Source of the DNA: Nitrosopumilus sp.
GTDB lineage: Archaea > Thermoproteota > Nitrososphaeria > Nitrososphaerales > Nitrosopumilaceae
Length of the DNA stretch: 64,000 bases
Assembly (NCBI GenBank): GCA_029862745.1
Contig: JAOTWS010000001.1
Location: forward strand, 1 to 64,000
Direction: 5' to 3'
Part shown: in pieces, positions 33,950 through 42,776 of the stretch
Layout: every line of letters begins with the position of its first letter
How positions within the stretch are numbered: position 1 is the first letter of the stretch
Translations under genes and position numbers: made by a program
Notes under the pieces: generated by a model
The model's database searches: none
The model's input: only the letters and a program-made list of their open reading frames with translations
Told to the model about the DNA's origin: nothing

Positions 33950-35293
33950 CTAAGTTTTTGGAGGAATTGCAAATTTGTTTTGTGGGTTCTGGTGATATTC
34001 TACTGGTAATAGGGCATCTTTTTGTCTACCCGTAAGAATTCCTACCACAACCTCATCCTTCTTTATAATACCCTCGTTCATTAATTTCCTAATTCCTGCA
34101 ACAGATGCTCCTGATGCCATCTCACAATCAAACCCATTCAAACCTACAACAGACATACCATCCAACATTTCTGAATCTGAAACCGTAGTTACAATGCCAT
34201 TAGTAAAGTCTAATGCGCGTAGACCCTTCAAAATATTGGCAGGTCTGCCGATTTGAATTGCAGTTGCTTTAGTTTTTGGCTTCAAACCTTTTTTATCCAA
34301 ATGATCATAGTATCTTGAAATTAATTCTGTATTGGGATTTCCTTTATTCCATCTAAGTTTTTCACCTTCAAATGCACCATTATACAAATCAGACAATGTA
34401 CTTGCACCTTCAGAATTTATGACTGCAATTCTCGGGATTTTTTTAATCCATCCCCATTCATATAATTCTGTTAATGCTTTACCACAACTTGAAATGTTTC
34501 CCAAAGCCCCTCCTGGATAAATAATCCAATCTGGTACTTCCCAGTTAAGATACTCTAATGCTCTAAATGGAATTGTTTTCTGTCCTTCAATTCTAAATGG
34601 ATTAACAGAGTTTACTGTGTATCCTTCATGATTTTGTGCATCATCTAATGATTGTTTTAGTGCATCATCAAAATTCCCATCAACTTGTATTATTTGAGCT
34701 CCAAACTGATATGCTTGACTAAGTTTTCCTGGAGCGATTTGTCCTGCAGGGATATACACATCACAGTTTATTCCTTCATTTGCTGCAAACATACCTGCTG
34801 ATGCCGAAGTATTTCCTGTTGATGCACAAACAATTTTTTTTACTCCAATCATTTTTGCATGTGTAACTGCTGTTGCCATACCGTTATCCTTGAAAGATCC
34901 ACTTGGATTGTATCCTTCAGGTTGTAACCATAAATTATTATTTGGAATCCCTATAAATCCTGCAACTTTTGACATTTGGTATGGCTTTGATTGCCTTCCT
35001 TCTGCACCATCTAATGATACAAGATATCTTGAACACTCTTCAAGATTCTCCGTGTCAATTTGACAAAAATTTAATAATTCTCTAAATCTCCAAACTCCAC
35101 TTTCATTGAAAATACTACCTTGAGGATTTCTCCTACTGTAAAATACTTCTTTTAGAGTTACTGGAGGTTTATTCTTATATTTTACATCTAATAGATGACC
35201 CTTTTCGCATTGTACGTTTGTACTTTCAATCGAATATTCTAACCCACATTGAGGTTCAATACACTTTAGATAAGCATCACCTTGCATTGTCAT
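33950..35293 (-). CDS. thrC: Threonine synthase
   Basis: 447 residues from the ATG at 35293. A zinc-ribbon-like N-terminus (CIEPQCGLEYSIES, then CEKGHLLDV), the PLP Lys in NPSGSFKDNGM, CASTGNTSASAGMFAANEG and the pyridoxal phosphate loop YPGGALGNIS. It converts O-phosphohomoserine to threonine. The frame stays open to 35341, but the added residues (MWKNCTFALN...) are unlike the family. It feeds the threonine deaminase at 46239-47447. Confidence 0.93.
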   Translation of the reverse strand: MTMQGDAYLKCIEPQCGLEYSIESTNVQCEKGHLLDVKYKNKPPVTLKEVFYSRRNPQGSIFNESGVWRFRELLNFCQIDTENLEECSRYLVSLDGAEGRQSKPYQMSKVAGFIGIPNNNLWLQPEGYNPSGSFKDNGMATAVTHAKMIGVKKIVCASTGNTSASAGMFAANEGINCDVYIPAGQIAPGKLSQAYQFGAQIIQVDGNFDDALKQSLDDAQNHEGYTVNSVNPFRIEGQKTIPFRALEYLNWEVPDWIIYPGGALGNISSCGKALTELYEWGWIKKIPRIAVINSEGASTLSDLYNGAFEGEKLRWNKGNPNTELISRYYDHLDKKGLKPKTKATAIQIGRPANILKGLRALDFTNGIVTTVSDSEMLDGMSVVGLNGFDCEMASGASVAGIRKLMNEGIIKKDEVVVGILTGRQKDALLPVEYHQNPQNKFAIPPKT

Positions 35294-35392
35294 TATGTCT
35301 AATATGTGATAATTTAAAGCAAATGTGCAATTTTTCCACAAGCCATCCTGCTCTTCCTAAACTTTAGATTAGATAAATCATAAAAAAACTTC

Positions 35393-35767
35393 ATGATTAC
35401 TCATAATGAACATCTTAAAAATATCCTTTCACACGTATTAGTTTCTTATAACAATCTTAAAGAAATTAAAGATAAACCGGGAGATCTTGAAATTATTAAG
35501 AAAGAATTGCTAAAAATCAATGGATTCATCAAAGTAATGACTAATAATATGAATTCCAAAAATATTCAATCCTTTGATTTTGAGTCATTAAAATCTAAAT
35601 TCAAACATTATTTAGAAAATTATTTATTTGAAAAAGAGATCGAAACAATGGCTCCTTTATATTCAAATGATCTACATAGGGTAAAAAATATGCGGTTAAA
35701 GATACTTGAATCATTAGAGGATAAAAAAATGATGGAAAGTGTTGGAGAATTGTTTGAAAAAATATGA
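35393..35767 (+). CDS. Helical hypothetical protein (124 aa)
   Basis: 124 residues, charged and helical throughout (HLKNILSHVLVSYNNLKEIK, then FDFESLKSKFKHYLENYLFE and ESLEDKKMMESVGELFEKI). No signal, no metal site. Overlaps the next Cys-rich gene as ATGA, so they are coupled. No family recognised. Confidence 0.55.
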   Translation: MITHNEHLKNILSHVLVSYNNLKEIKDKPGDLEIIKKELLKINGFIKVMTNNMNSKNIQSFDFESLKSKFKHYLENYLFEKEIETMAPLYSNDLHRVKNMRLKILESLEDKKMMESVGELFEKI

Positions 35768-35871
35768 CTGGTGAGAAAAAATGTATCTTGTGCGGGTGTA
35801 AAGATCATAAGTTATTTGGTTGCTCTAGACACATTTCAAAAAAGTGTACTTGTTATGATCAAAACAAATGA
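35764..35871 (+). CDS. Cys/His-rich microprotein (35 aa)
   Basis: MTGEKKCILCGCKDHKLFGC then SRHISKKCTCYDQNK: six Cys and two His in 35 residues, with a CxxCxC start. ATGA overlap with the upstream gene supports translation. It resembles the convergent neighbour at 35882-35998 in spacing of Cys and His, so the two may be related zinc-binding microproteins. Confidence 0.6.
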   Translation: MTGEKKCILCGCKDHKLFGCSRHISKKCTCYDQNK

Positions 35872-35881
35872 TTTCTTAAAA

Positions 35882-35998
35882 TTATTTTCGTTTAGGGCCT
35901 GATCTCACATGGAAATTTAGACAGCATTTGCATTCTTTTTCCAAACACTCTGATTCATTATGATGGCCACAAATTCCACACTGACAGTTTTTTGACAT
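35882..35998 (-). CDS. Cys/His-rich microprotein (38 aa)
   Basis: MSKNCQCGICGHHNESECLE then KECKCCLNFHVRSGPKRK: seven Cys and three His followed by a basic tail. The CxCxxCxHH... ...CxxxxCxCC layout suits one or two metal ions. Convergent with 35764-35871, which has a similar layout. No family recognised. Confidence 0.6.
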   Translation of the reverse strand: MSKNCQCGICGHHNESECLEKECKCCLNFHVRSGPKRK

Positions 35999-36067
35999 GA
36001 TACTATTAATCTCATTTAGAATATAATTTATCCCTAAATTTTTTATGAGTTTAAGGTCAAATGATGC

Positions 36068-36391
36068 TTATTTTTTAGATTTTGGCTTTAATTTTTTTAA
36101 CGGCTTTTCTTTTGTTTCTAATTCTTTTTTAATTTCATCTGCTTTATTCTCTACTGCTTTAATGATCACTTGAATTATACCGTCAAGATCACTATCTTCA
36201 GCTTTAGGTTCTAAAGTACTAGCAATTTCATTGATAGTAGTTGAAATTTCTGAACTTACATCCTCAAAACTCTCCGGATCTTCATATGCTGCATTATATA
36301 GATCTTTTAAATTATTAACATGGCTAATTACTTGATCAGTTAACACTATTTTGTAATTAGTACCATTTACGTCAAATTCTTTTGAACTCAT
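36068..36391 (-). CDS. Hypothetical protein with basic tail (107 aa)
   Basis: 107 residues. Strand-like N-terminus (KEFDVNGTNYKIVLTDQVIS), then acidic helical centre (EDPESFEDVSSEISTTINEI) and a Lys/Pro tail (KEKPLKKLKPKSKK). The tail resembles those of nucleic-acid-associated thaumarchaeal proteins. Function unknown. Confidence 0.55.
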   Translation of the reverse strand: MSSKEFDVNGTNYKIVLTDQVISHVNNLKDLYNAAYEDPESFEDVSSEISTTINEIASTLEPKAEDSDLDGIIQVIIKAVENKADEIKKELETKEKPLKKLKPKSKK

Positions 36392-36567
36392 ACCTGTTTT
36401 TGAATTTCTTTTGTTTATAATGTTTTTCAGAATTTATTTATCTTATATGTGGAAAACCAATTTTCCTCAATGTCGAAAAAAATTCTTCATAATTTTCTTT
36501 TCGTTGATGTGTAAAAAGAAAAAAAGCATGATTTTAAATAACACTGATAAATCAAGTGTGTCTCTAC

Positions 36568-37017
36568 TTAAAATTGGATATAGTCTAACGCTGAAGCATC
36601 ACTGATTAATCTTGTATGCTTCGATCCAACAACATATCCATTTTTTATGTCTCCTGCAGGAATCCATCTATTAGTTGATGAATAATGTCGTTTTTCGGCT
36701 AATTCTCTTTCAATGGATTCTATGTCAAATTCAGCCTCTTCTACTTCTTGAGTTGTAAGGTGCTTTATTGTTACAAGAATTTTTGTAACTTTTACTCTAT
36801 CCCCGAATTTCCATTTTAATACAGGATTCTCATCTGAGACCTCTAATACCTTGATCTTCATCTGTTTTTTACCAAATGCATCATGACTTATCAATACCCG
36901 TTCATCGGTAAATTCTTCAAAACTTCTTCTAGAATTAACCTCTGCATCTGAAACTGTCTCCAATAATGATTCTACATTTTTGTCAATTGATTCTGTGTTA
37001 ACATTGTCTTCAGACAT
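36568..37017 (-). CDS. Conserved hypothetical protein (149 aa)
   Basis: 149 residues. Acidic N-terminus (NVNTESIDKNVESLLETVSD), then beta-rich middle (KKQMKIKVLEVSDENPVLKW and DRVKVTKILVTIKHL) and the end NGYVVGSKHTRLISDASALD. Possibly a small OB- or SH3-like fold. It lies downstream of the Hjc gene on the same strand, 50 bases apart. No family recognised. Confidence 0.55.
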   Translation of the reverse strand: MSEDNVNTESIDKNVESLLETVSDAEVNSRRSFEEFTDERVLISHDAFGKKQMKIKVLEVSDENPVLKWKFGDRVKVTKILVTIKHLTTQEVEEAEFDIESIERELAEKRHYSSTNRWIPAGDIKNGYVVGSKHTRLISDASALDYIQF

Positions 37018-37067
37018 AATTATCAGCTGTTCTTATCCTTAAAAAACAATTTGAATTTTTGATTTAG

Positions 37068-37634
37068 TTAGGCATTATGTCGTTGTTTTGTCTTAAATGG
37101 CATTACGCATTCTTTAAGTAAAATTTCTTTTCTTGTTCCGTTAATTTTTGCAAAAAATTTACCCTCGTAGGTACAAACACAGTTTGTAATTTCTAATGAC
37201 TCATCCCATATTTTGAAAAACTCTCTTAATTCTCTACCCTCATATTCTCCTATACCTATCCTTTTTTTTGAAAGAAACTTAAATGCTAAAATTACATTTC
37301 TCTTTTCATAAATATCGAACGTCTTAATCCATGACAGGCATCGTTCTATTTGATCTGCCGGTACAGGAAGGGATGTACTAGTACCAGATTTTGCTTCAAT
37401 TGTAAATATTGTGCTATTCTCTGTATTCACTGCCAATATATCGGGTAGTGCAATACTTGGAGATCCTAATCTAAATGCCTTCCAATTATTTGTACTATTG
37501 AATCGTTTAACTATGGTATCTTCCCATTGATACCCTCTCTGCCTTCTTGTCCTGGCAGCCTTTTGATTGTTGGTTTTAATTTTCTCTGTAATCTTTGCCT
37601 TTGATATTACTAAAGACCTAGTTCTTGCTTTCAA
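37068..37634 (-). CDS. hjc: Holliday-junction resolvase, Hjc type
   Basis: 188 residues. PD-(D/E)xK nuclease core with QRGYQWEDTIVKRFN (Glu38), IALPDILAVN (Asp65) and FTIEAKSGTSTSLPV (Glu80, Lys82), which matches the archaeal Hjc pattern. It is about 50 residues longer than Hjc of Sulfolobus or Pyrococcus (about 120-135), with a basic N-terminal arm and a long C-terminal part. It resolves four-way DNA junctions in recombination or fork repair. Another PD-(D/E)xK nuclease is possible but less likely. Confidence 0.8.
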   Translation of the reverse strand: MKARTRSLVISKAKITEKIKTNNQKAARTRRQRGYQWEDTIVKRFNSTNNWKAFRLGSPSIALPDILAVNTENSTIFTIEAKSGTSTSLPVPADQIERCLSWIKTFDIYEKRNVILAFKFLSKKRIGIGEYEGRELREFFKIWDESLEITNCVCTYEGKFFAKINGTRKEILLKECVMPFKTKQRHNA

Positions 37635-37846
37635 TGATTACCCGCCAACGTATCCGTTATAGGAAGTGGGTAATTATACAATAACTCTCTATAAAGATTG
37701 ACATATCCATTTTTTATTACTGATAAATAAGAAATTATTTTAATAGTTTTTAGAATTGTATCACTTCAAGACCCATCTTGAAATTTATCTAAGGGATGAT
37801 TTAAAATGAAAATAGAATATCATCTGCTTTAATTGGAACTAAATTA

Positions 37847-38087
37847 CTAAAACAATTCTGATTCTATTTTTTCAAATGATTCTGTTCTATTTGCTTTACT
37901 TAACAAAGATGTTGTTTCTACTCCTTTGACATAAAAATAATACACATACATATTCAAAATCAATTTTTTTTTATCAAGTTCAGAAATTGGTTTGTTGGTA
38001 GCTATTTACGAGTAATACTTTCAAAAGATTTTGGATTTGTTTTCACACATTCTGTGATTTTTTTTATATAAATTCTAAATTAACCAT
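37847..38087 (-). pseudogene. Decayed small gene (about 80 aa originally)
   Basis: Pieces in three frames line up as one protein. MVNLEFI (start 38087) breaks at an eight-A run. Then KKITECVKTNPKSFESITRK runs to a TAG. After a one-base slip come NKPISELDKKKLILNMYVYY and EKIESELF, ending at a TAG at 37847-37849. All three pieces have protein-like composition and sit in order. I do not recognise the family. Confidence 0.6.
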
Positions 38088-38178
38088 CAAATTTGAAACA
38101 AAAAAAGCATCACTACAACCCTCTGCCTAATTGTGGGTAAAAATAGATAAAAAAAAGATTGTCAAGGTAAAGGTCCAA

Positions 38179-38823
38179 CTAAAAACCAAAAATAAGATGT
38201 TCTTTCTTTAATTTGACCACGGGTAGATAGGGAAATCCATGCTGAAAAACATCTGTAAATTGAACTGGAATTCCTTTGTGACCTGAGTATTTTATGAATG
38301 GTTTATCCGGTTCTTTGTCCAACTCTACATAATAAAAACAATAAATAGTTTCGAGTAATTCAATTTCTGTCATATATCCTACAATCCATTTTTTTCCTTT
38401 TGGAAAACACAATAGGGTCACATTAGGATCGGCTGGCCACTTAGGATCATATGTCAATCTTGCAAGATTTCCCAGATCTTGAACTTTGGAAGTTTTGAAT
38501 TTATCCGAAATTTTCTTGTATTGCTTAATTGAAAATGGTAATGAATCTAAATGAACTATTGGTGCATGATCCGATGGTGATCGTATTGAAGAGACAACTT
38601 GTGCTGTTTCTTTACCTCCTTTTGGATCATATTCAATATATCTTCCATCTTGATAATCTGTATAAAATGCGAGGATCGAATTTGACAAAATGATTTTACT
38701 TGACAATACCATCCTACCATGCAGTTTATGTGCATAAACTCTCAATGGATACTCTCGAAAGGCACATACAAATCGTGCAAAATCCAGAAAACTATCAACC
38801 TCAACGAAATGAATTTGTACCAA
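38179..38823 (-). CDS. Conserved hypothetical protein (214 aa)
   Basis: 214 residues, soluble alpha/beta: VEVDSFLDFARFVCAFREYP at the start, IILSNSILAFYTDYQDGRYI, VTLLCFPKGKKWIVGYM and a terminal FPYLPVVKLKKEHLIFGF. Aromatic-rich, with no catalytic motif. Stand-alone gene with gaps of 90 bases (to the decayed gene) and 250 bases around it. No family recognised. Confidence 0.6.
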   Translation of the reverse strand: MVQIHFVEVDSFLDFARFVCAFREYPLRVYAHKLHGRMVLSSKIILSNSILAFYTDYQDGRYIEYDPKGGKETAQVVSSIRSPSDHAPIVHLDSLPFSIKQYKKISDKFKTSKVQDLGNLARLTYDPKWPADPNVTLLCFPKGKKWIVGYMTEIELLETIYCFYYVELDKEPDKPFIKYSGHKGIPVQFTDVFQHGFPYLPVVKLKKEHLIFGF

Positions 38824-39076
38824 ACGTAGTTTCTTCTTTTTTTTAAACTAATTTAGTTTTGTCGAATCAACACAAATTTATGATTATGTTATTGATTATC
38901 AAGCATCATAACGCAACATCATATTTGAAAATAGTCATATGTAGATCTACCACGTTTTTGACATAATTAGAATAGTAGATTTTAATTTAGAAATGAATTT
39001 TGATGGTTGTTGTTAATTCAATAATTCTGACATCATTAAACGATACCCTCCAAACCCATAAAATAGATGTATTCTA

Positions 39077-39289
39077 TTGGATACATTATTGGATGAAATA
39101 ATTATTGAAAAATTGATGGCTAGACGTGATTTTCATCTTTATACATTGAAACATCTTGATTTTCAAATTTTGACTGAATCTGTTTTAGAAGATAATAATG
39201 ACTGTGAGAGATTGAAAATATCTACAATTTTGGAATTAAAAAAAATAGAACAAGAAATTGCTTTTCTTTTATCTAAAAAAGAATCTTAG
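39077..39289 (+). CDS. Helical hypothetical protein (70 aa)
   Basis: 70 residues with a TTG start (39077); the only nearby ATG (39067) is out of frame and stops quickly. Three helical pieces (LLDEIIIEKLMARRDFHLYT, LKHLDFQILTESVLE and LELKKIEQEIAFLLSKKES), likely a helical bundle. It precedes the methyltransferase gene by 41 bases on the same strand. No family recognised. Confidence 0.5.
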   Translation: MDTLLDEIIIEKLMARRDFHLYTLKHLDFQILTESVLEDNNDCERLKISTILELKKIEQEIAFLLSKKES

Positions 39290-39330
39290 TTGGCAATGAG
39301 TTTATCAAACCCATTTAATTGATAATTTTC

Positions 39331-40158
39331 ATGTTTGAGGAACTTGTTACTAATTTGGTAAATATAAAACAAAAATTTGCAAAAAATTATTCTGGTAATG
39401 CTCACATTCAAGAGGTAATCCCATCAGTTATTTCAGAAAAATTCCCAATCAATGAGAATCATTTACAATTATTACATAATTTTGCTCAGAAAAATCCTAT
39501 CTACTTTAATTCATTTGAAGAAGTTATTTCTGGAGTTTCATGTATTGTTTATGAGGGTGACATAAACGAATATTGGCTAAATAGTATAAAACATGGCTCT
39601 AGTTGTCAACCGTTTTATCCTACGTGGATAATGTCTGCATATGTGATGACATTAATTGCAAAAACGTTGGGCTATGATGAATTAATAGATATTGGTTCTG
39701 GTGATGGCCGAATTGCATTCTGTGGGAATGTTCAGGGATTTTATTCACATAGTATTGAAATCGATGAAGGTCTTGTAGAACTACAAAATAACATCTGTAA
39801 AAAAACTGAACAAAACTTTGATCCTATTTGTACAGACGCATTGGAATATGATTACAACAGTCTAGAATTAAAACATCCAATTTTCTTTATAGGTGGATTA
39901 GCTCAAATGGGCGGAGATATCTTGGCAACCAATATTATTGATAAAATAAATTCAATTTCAAATCTAAAACACAAAACGGGTATAGTGTTTGCAGGAACAA
40001 ATTCAAAAAGAAATCTTTCAAGTAATTTAACTAACGGGGGTTGGAGTAATTTGATTGAAGAACATGATCTAAAAGTGATAAACACAGTTTCCTTGCCAAC
40101 TATTTGGACATTTGATCAACAAGATGATACTCCCTATATTTATACAAAATTTAACTAA
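39331..40158 (+). CDS. SAM-dependent methyltransferase-like protein
   Basis: 275 residues from the ATG at 39331 (a TTG at 39319 is in frame). The class I SAM-binding motif I reads LIDIGSGDGRIAFCG, followed by the strand SHSIEIDEGLVELQ whose Glu/Asp would hold the ribose. The helical N-terminus is about 110 residues. The substrate is unknown; a motif IV of the type N/DPPY is not seen, so DNA amino-methylation is unlikely. Its stop overlaps the end of the convergent DUF35 gene by 8 bases. Confidence 0.75.
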   Translation: MFEELVTNLVNIKQKFAKNYSGNAHIQEVIPSVISEKFPINENHLQLLHNFAQKNPIYFNSFEEVISGVSCIVYEGDINEYWLNSIKHGSSCQPFYPTWIMSAYVMTLIAKTLGYDELIDIGSGDGRIAFCGNVQGFYSHSIEIDEGLVELQNNICKKTEQNFDPICTDALEYDYNSLELKHPIFFIGGLAQMGGDILATNIIDKINSISNLKHKTGIVFAGTNSKRNLSSNLTNGGWSNLIEEHDLKVINTVSLPTIWTFDQQDDTPYIYTKFN

Positions 40159-40459
40159 CTTGGAAAAAATAATCTCCTTTAGAAATTCCACATTTTGACA
40201 TTTTAACTTTTTTGCCAATTTCTGGAACGTCTAAAGTTTTTGCCAATATTCTAACATGTTTTTCAAATTCAACAAGACAAAAATATTCACTGTTTTGTTT
40301 TGAAAATTCTATAATTTTACCATCAAATTCTCCTTTTTTTAGAATTACTGAGCCAAAACATTGATCACAATATTCTGATGGAGGCCAAACGATTTTACCA
40401 CATGATTTACATTCAGGGATAGAAAATATTCCTTTTTTTAACTCTGATTCAAAATTCAT
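40151..40459 (-). CDS. DUF35 acyl-CoA-binding zinc-ribbon/OB-fold protein
   Basis: 102 residues. Zinc ribbon CKSCGKIVWPPSEYCDQC (residues 18-35) followed by an OB-fold (FCLVEFEKHVRILAKTLDVP). DUF35 proteins bridge thiolase and HMG-CoA synthase in archaea and pass the intermediate between them. The start overlaps the thiolase stop as ATGA, so the pair is coupled. Confidence 0.9.
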   Translation of the reverse strand: MNFESELKKGIFSIPECKSCGKIVWPPSEYCDQCFGSVILKKGEFDGKIIEFSKQNSEYFCLVEFEKHVRILAKTLDVPEIGKKVKMSKCGISKGDYFFQVS

Positions 40460-41565
40460 TTTTCTAAAACCAATACAGTTGAAGATGTTGCTGCTGCGGA
40501 CATGTTATGAACTAGGCCCGTTTGTACATTATCTAATTGTCGTTTACCTGCATTTGACTGAAGTTGTTGAGTAATTTCTATAGTCTGGGCAATACCCGTT
40601 GCACCAAGTGGGTGACCACATCCAATTAATCCTCCACGGGGATTAATTTTAAAGTCATTTGTGGCATAAAGATCTTTTATCATGTCAGTACCTTCACCTG
40701 GTTTAGAAAAATTTAGTGCTTCTAACGCCATTGGCTCACATACTGAAAAGGCATCATGAATTTCTGCAACATCTACATCTGCAATATTTTTATTTGCCAT
40801 TTTTAAAGCAGTCTTTCCTGCAATAGCAGTTGATTCCATTGAATTTAGTGATAAATTTTTTGTAAAGCTTGCTGATGTTGTTTTTTGTCCAATACCTGTT
40901 ATCCATACAGGCATGTCTGTTGTCTTTTTTGTAATTTCTTCAGACGCAAGGATAATTGATGAACCTCCAGTACAAGGTCTTGAACAATCCAGTAATCTTA
41001 AATCATCTGTTAGTTTTTTAGAATTAATCACATCCTCTACAGTGTATGTTTTATTTGATAGTGCATTTGGATTTTCTTTAGCTTGCATGTGGTTTTTTAC
41101 AGAAACCAATGCTAATTGTTCGTCTGATATTTGAAATTCTCTTTTATATGATTTTGAAAAAATTGAAGCCCAAAATACGGGATGTTTAAATTCACCTCTG
41201 GAATTATCCCATTCCAGTATCTGTCCGGGACTATCATATCTCTCAGCTCCTGCGACAAGAACCATATTTGCTAATCCTGATACAATGTATGAATAAGCTG
41301 AAACTATTGAGTTTGTACCAGAATTGCACAAGCTTTCAACAGAATGAGCAATTTTTGGCTGAATCCCCATCATTTCAGATAATATAGGAGATAGGTATTT
41401 TGAGTTATTGTTTGTAGATATTAGAACTGCATCAATGTCATTTTTTTGGATTTTGGTATTATCTAAGAAAAGTTTTTTTGAAGAATTTATTAAAACTGAT
41501 TCTATTTTTTGATCATTTTTTGTAAACGGAATAATACCACATGCAATTATTCCAACTTTACTCAT
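40456..41565 (-). CDS. Thiolase-family acetyl-CoA acetyltransferase (SCP-x type)
   Basis: 369 residues. The nucleophile lies in SVESLCNSGTNSIVSAY (Cys80), with catalytic His in VAEIHDAFSVCEPMALE and the GGLIGCGHPLGATGIAQT motif containing Cys and His. It probably makes acetoacetyl-CoA for the mevalonate route, or cleaves it in the last step of the 3-hydroxypropionate/4-hydroxybutyrate cycle. Linked to DUF35 downstream, as in the known archaeal thiolase-HMGS complex. Confidence 0.92.
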   Translation of the reverse strand: MSKVGIIACGIIPFTKNDQKIESVLINSSKKLFLDNTKIQKNDIDAVLISTNNNSKYLSPILSEMMGIQPKIAHSVESLCNSGTNSIVSAYSYIVSGLANMVLVAGAERYDSPGQILEWDNSRGEFKHPVFWASIFSKSYKREFQISDEQLALVSVKNHMQAKENPNALSNKTYTVEDVINSKKLTDDLRLLDCSRPCTGGSSIILASEEITKKTTDMPVWITGIGQKTTSASFTKNLSLNSMESTAIAGKTALKMANKNIADVDVAEIHDAFSVCEPMALEALNFSKPGEGTDMIKDLYATNDFKINPRGGLIGCGHPLGATGIAQTIEITQQLQSNAGKRQLDNVQTGLVHNMSAAATSSTVLVLEK

Positions 41566-41566
41566 G

Positions 41567-42532
41567 TTATTCCTCTAAAAATGTTTTTTTGAATAATTTG
41601 AATGATTCCAAGGTATTTCCAACAGGATTGAACTGAATAATCGGCAAATCTATTCCCACTTCAATGAATTTTTTAAATTGTTTTTTACATTCATCTGCTG
41701 TTCCAGATATTACAAGTGAGCGTAACATATTATCTGTGATAAGTTCATGATTTGATTTGAATCCTGATTTTTTAAATTCATTTAAAATATTTTCAGTTTC
41801 TTTCTTGAATCCATTTTTCGCCAAAAAATCACGATAAACTTTTCCAACAGAAATGTAAAAAGCAACGGTTTTCTTTGCACGCTGAATCGCAATCTCTGAA
41901 TCTTCAGATACACAGGTAATCAATTGACAGGTAACATCTATTTTTCTTGCTGATTGCATTTTATTGATTGTTTTTTTCATTTCATTTATTGGTCTCAAAT
42001 AAAAAATTACACCATCGCCAATTTCCCATGCTAGATTAACCATTTTTTGATTAACTGCTGCTAAATAAATTGGAATGTGATTTCTTTTTGGTTTTATTAA
42101 TAATGTGAAATTTTTTAAATTAAAAATCTCTCCATTGTAATTAACTTGCTTTCCAGTTAATGTTAATTTTATTATTTCTACATATTCTTTCATTCTTTGT
42201 AGTGGATTTTCAAATTTGTATCCATGAAAAGTTTCGACTATTGGTAAACTACTGGTCCCAAGACCTAAAACCAATCTCCCATTTGATAATATATCTATAG
42301 TTGCAGCTCCCATTGCTATCGTAGATGGACTTCTTGAATAGATATTGATAATAGATGAACCTATTTTTTGAGTGGTTGTTTTGCTTGAAATTGCACTTAA
42401 CATTGAAAAATTTTCCATGCCCCACGTCTCAGGAATCCAAATCATATCTACATTAGTTCTTGAAAGAATTTCTGAACAAGATATCACTTCATTTACAGAA
42501 AGAAGTGAGCCTAAACTACATGCTATACGCAT
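41567..42532 (-). CDS. LLM-class (F420- or flavin-dependent) oxidoreductase
   Basis: 321 residues, bacterial-luciferase-like TIM barrel. MIWIPETWGMENFSMLSAIS, NIYSRSPSTIAMGAATIDIL and GRLVLGLGTSSLPIVETFHG are typical of the F420-dependent Mer-like branch; thaumarchaea make F420. Its start-stop gap to the thiolase is 1 base, so it belongs to the thiolase-DUF35 operon, which hints at an acyl-CoA or aldehyde substrate. Substrate and cofactor are not proven. Confidence 0.85.
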   Translation of the reverse strand: MRIACSLGSLLSVNEVISCSEILSRTNVDMIWIPETWGMENFSMLSAISSKTTTQKIGSSIINIYSRSPSTIAMGAATIDILSNGRLVLGLGTSSLPIVETFHGYKFENPLQRMKEYVEIIKLTLTGKQVNYNGEIFNLKNFTLLIKPKRNHIPIYLAAVNQKMVNLAWEIGDGVIFYLRPINEMKKTINKMQSARKIDVTCQLITCVSEDSEIAIQRAKKTVAFYISVGKVYRDFLAKNGFKKETENILNEFKKSGFKSNHELITDNMLRSLVISGTADECKKQFKKFIEVGIDLPIIQFNPVGNTLESFKLFKKTFLEE

Positions 42533-42632
42533 AAAAAATCTATGTATACTCTATATTCTAGTGTTCTGTTTTAGTAATAAGTTAATTTTGATTGAGGCTG
42601 AGTATTATCAGATCAAATGACAAATATATTGC

Positions 42633-42773
42633 ATGAGTGAGCAAGAATTCTCAAAATTGGTTACAGAGATGTTTTGGAATAATGCAACAAAATACACTTT
42701 ATTTACTAAAGATGAATCATTTGTTGAAGAAGTGGCATATATGATGGTCACCTTACACAGAACAGGAGCATAA
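42633..42773 (+). CDS. Small hypothetical protein (46 aa)
   Basis: MSEQEFSKLVTEMFWNNATK then FTKDESFVEEVAYMMVTLHR and TGA (Thr-Gly-Ala) as the end. Amphipathic helices, acidic. Stop is 3 bases before the end of the convergent nucleotidyltransferase. Clean frame; no family recognised. Confidence 0.5.
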   Translation: MSEQEFSKLVTEMFWNNATKYTLFTKDESFVEEVAYMMVTLHRTGA

Positions 42774-42776
42774 AAC

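Noticed and set aside
36411-36605. 64-codon plus-strand frame between two hypothetical genes
   Set aside because: Lys/Phe-rich product of AT-rich DNA overlapping the end of the 36568-37017 gene; no start signal.
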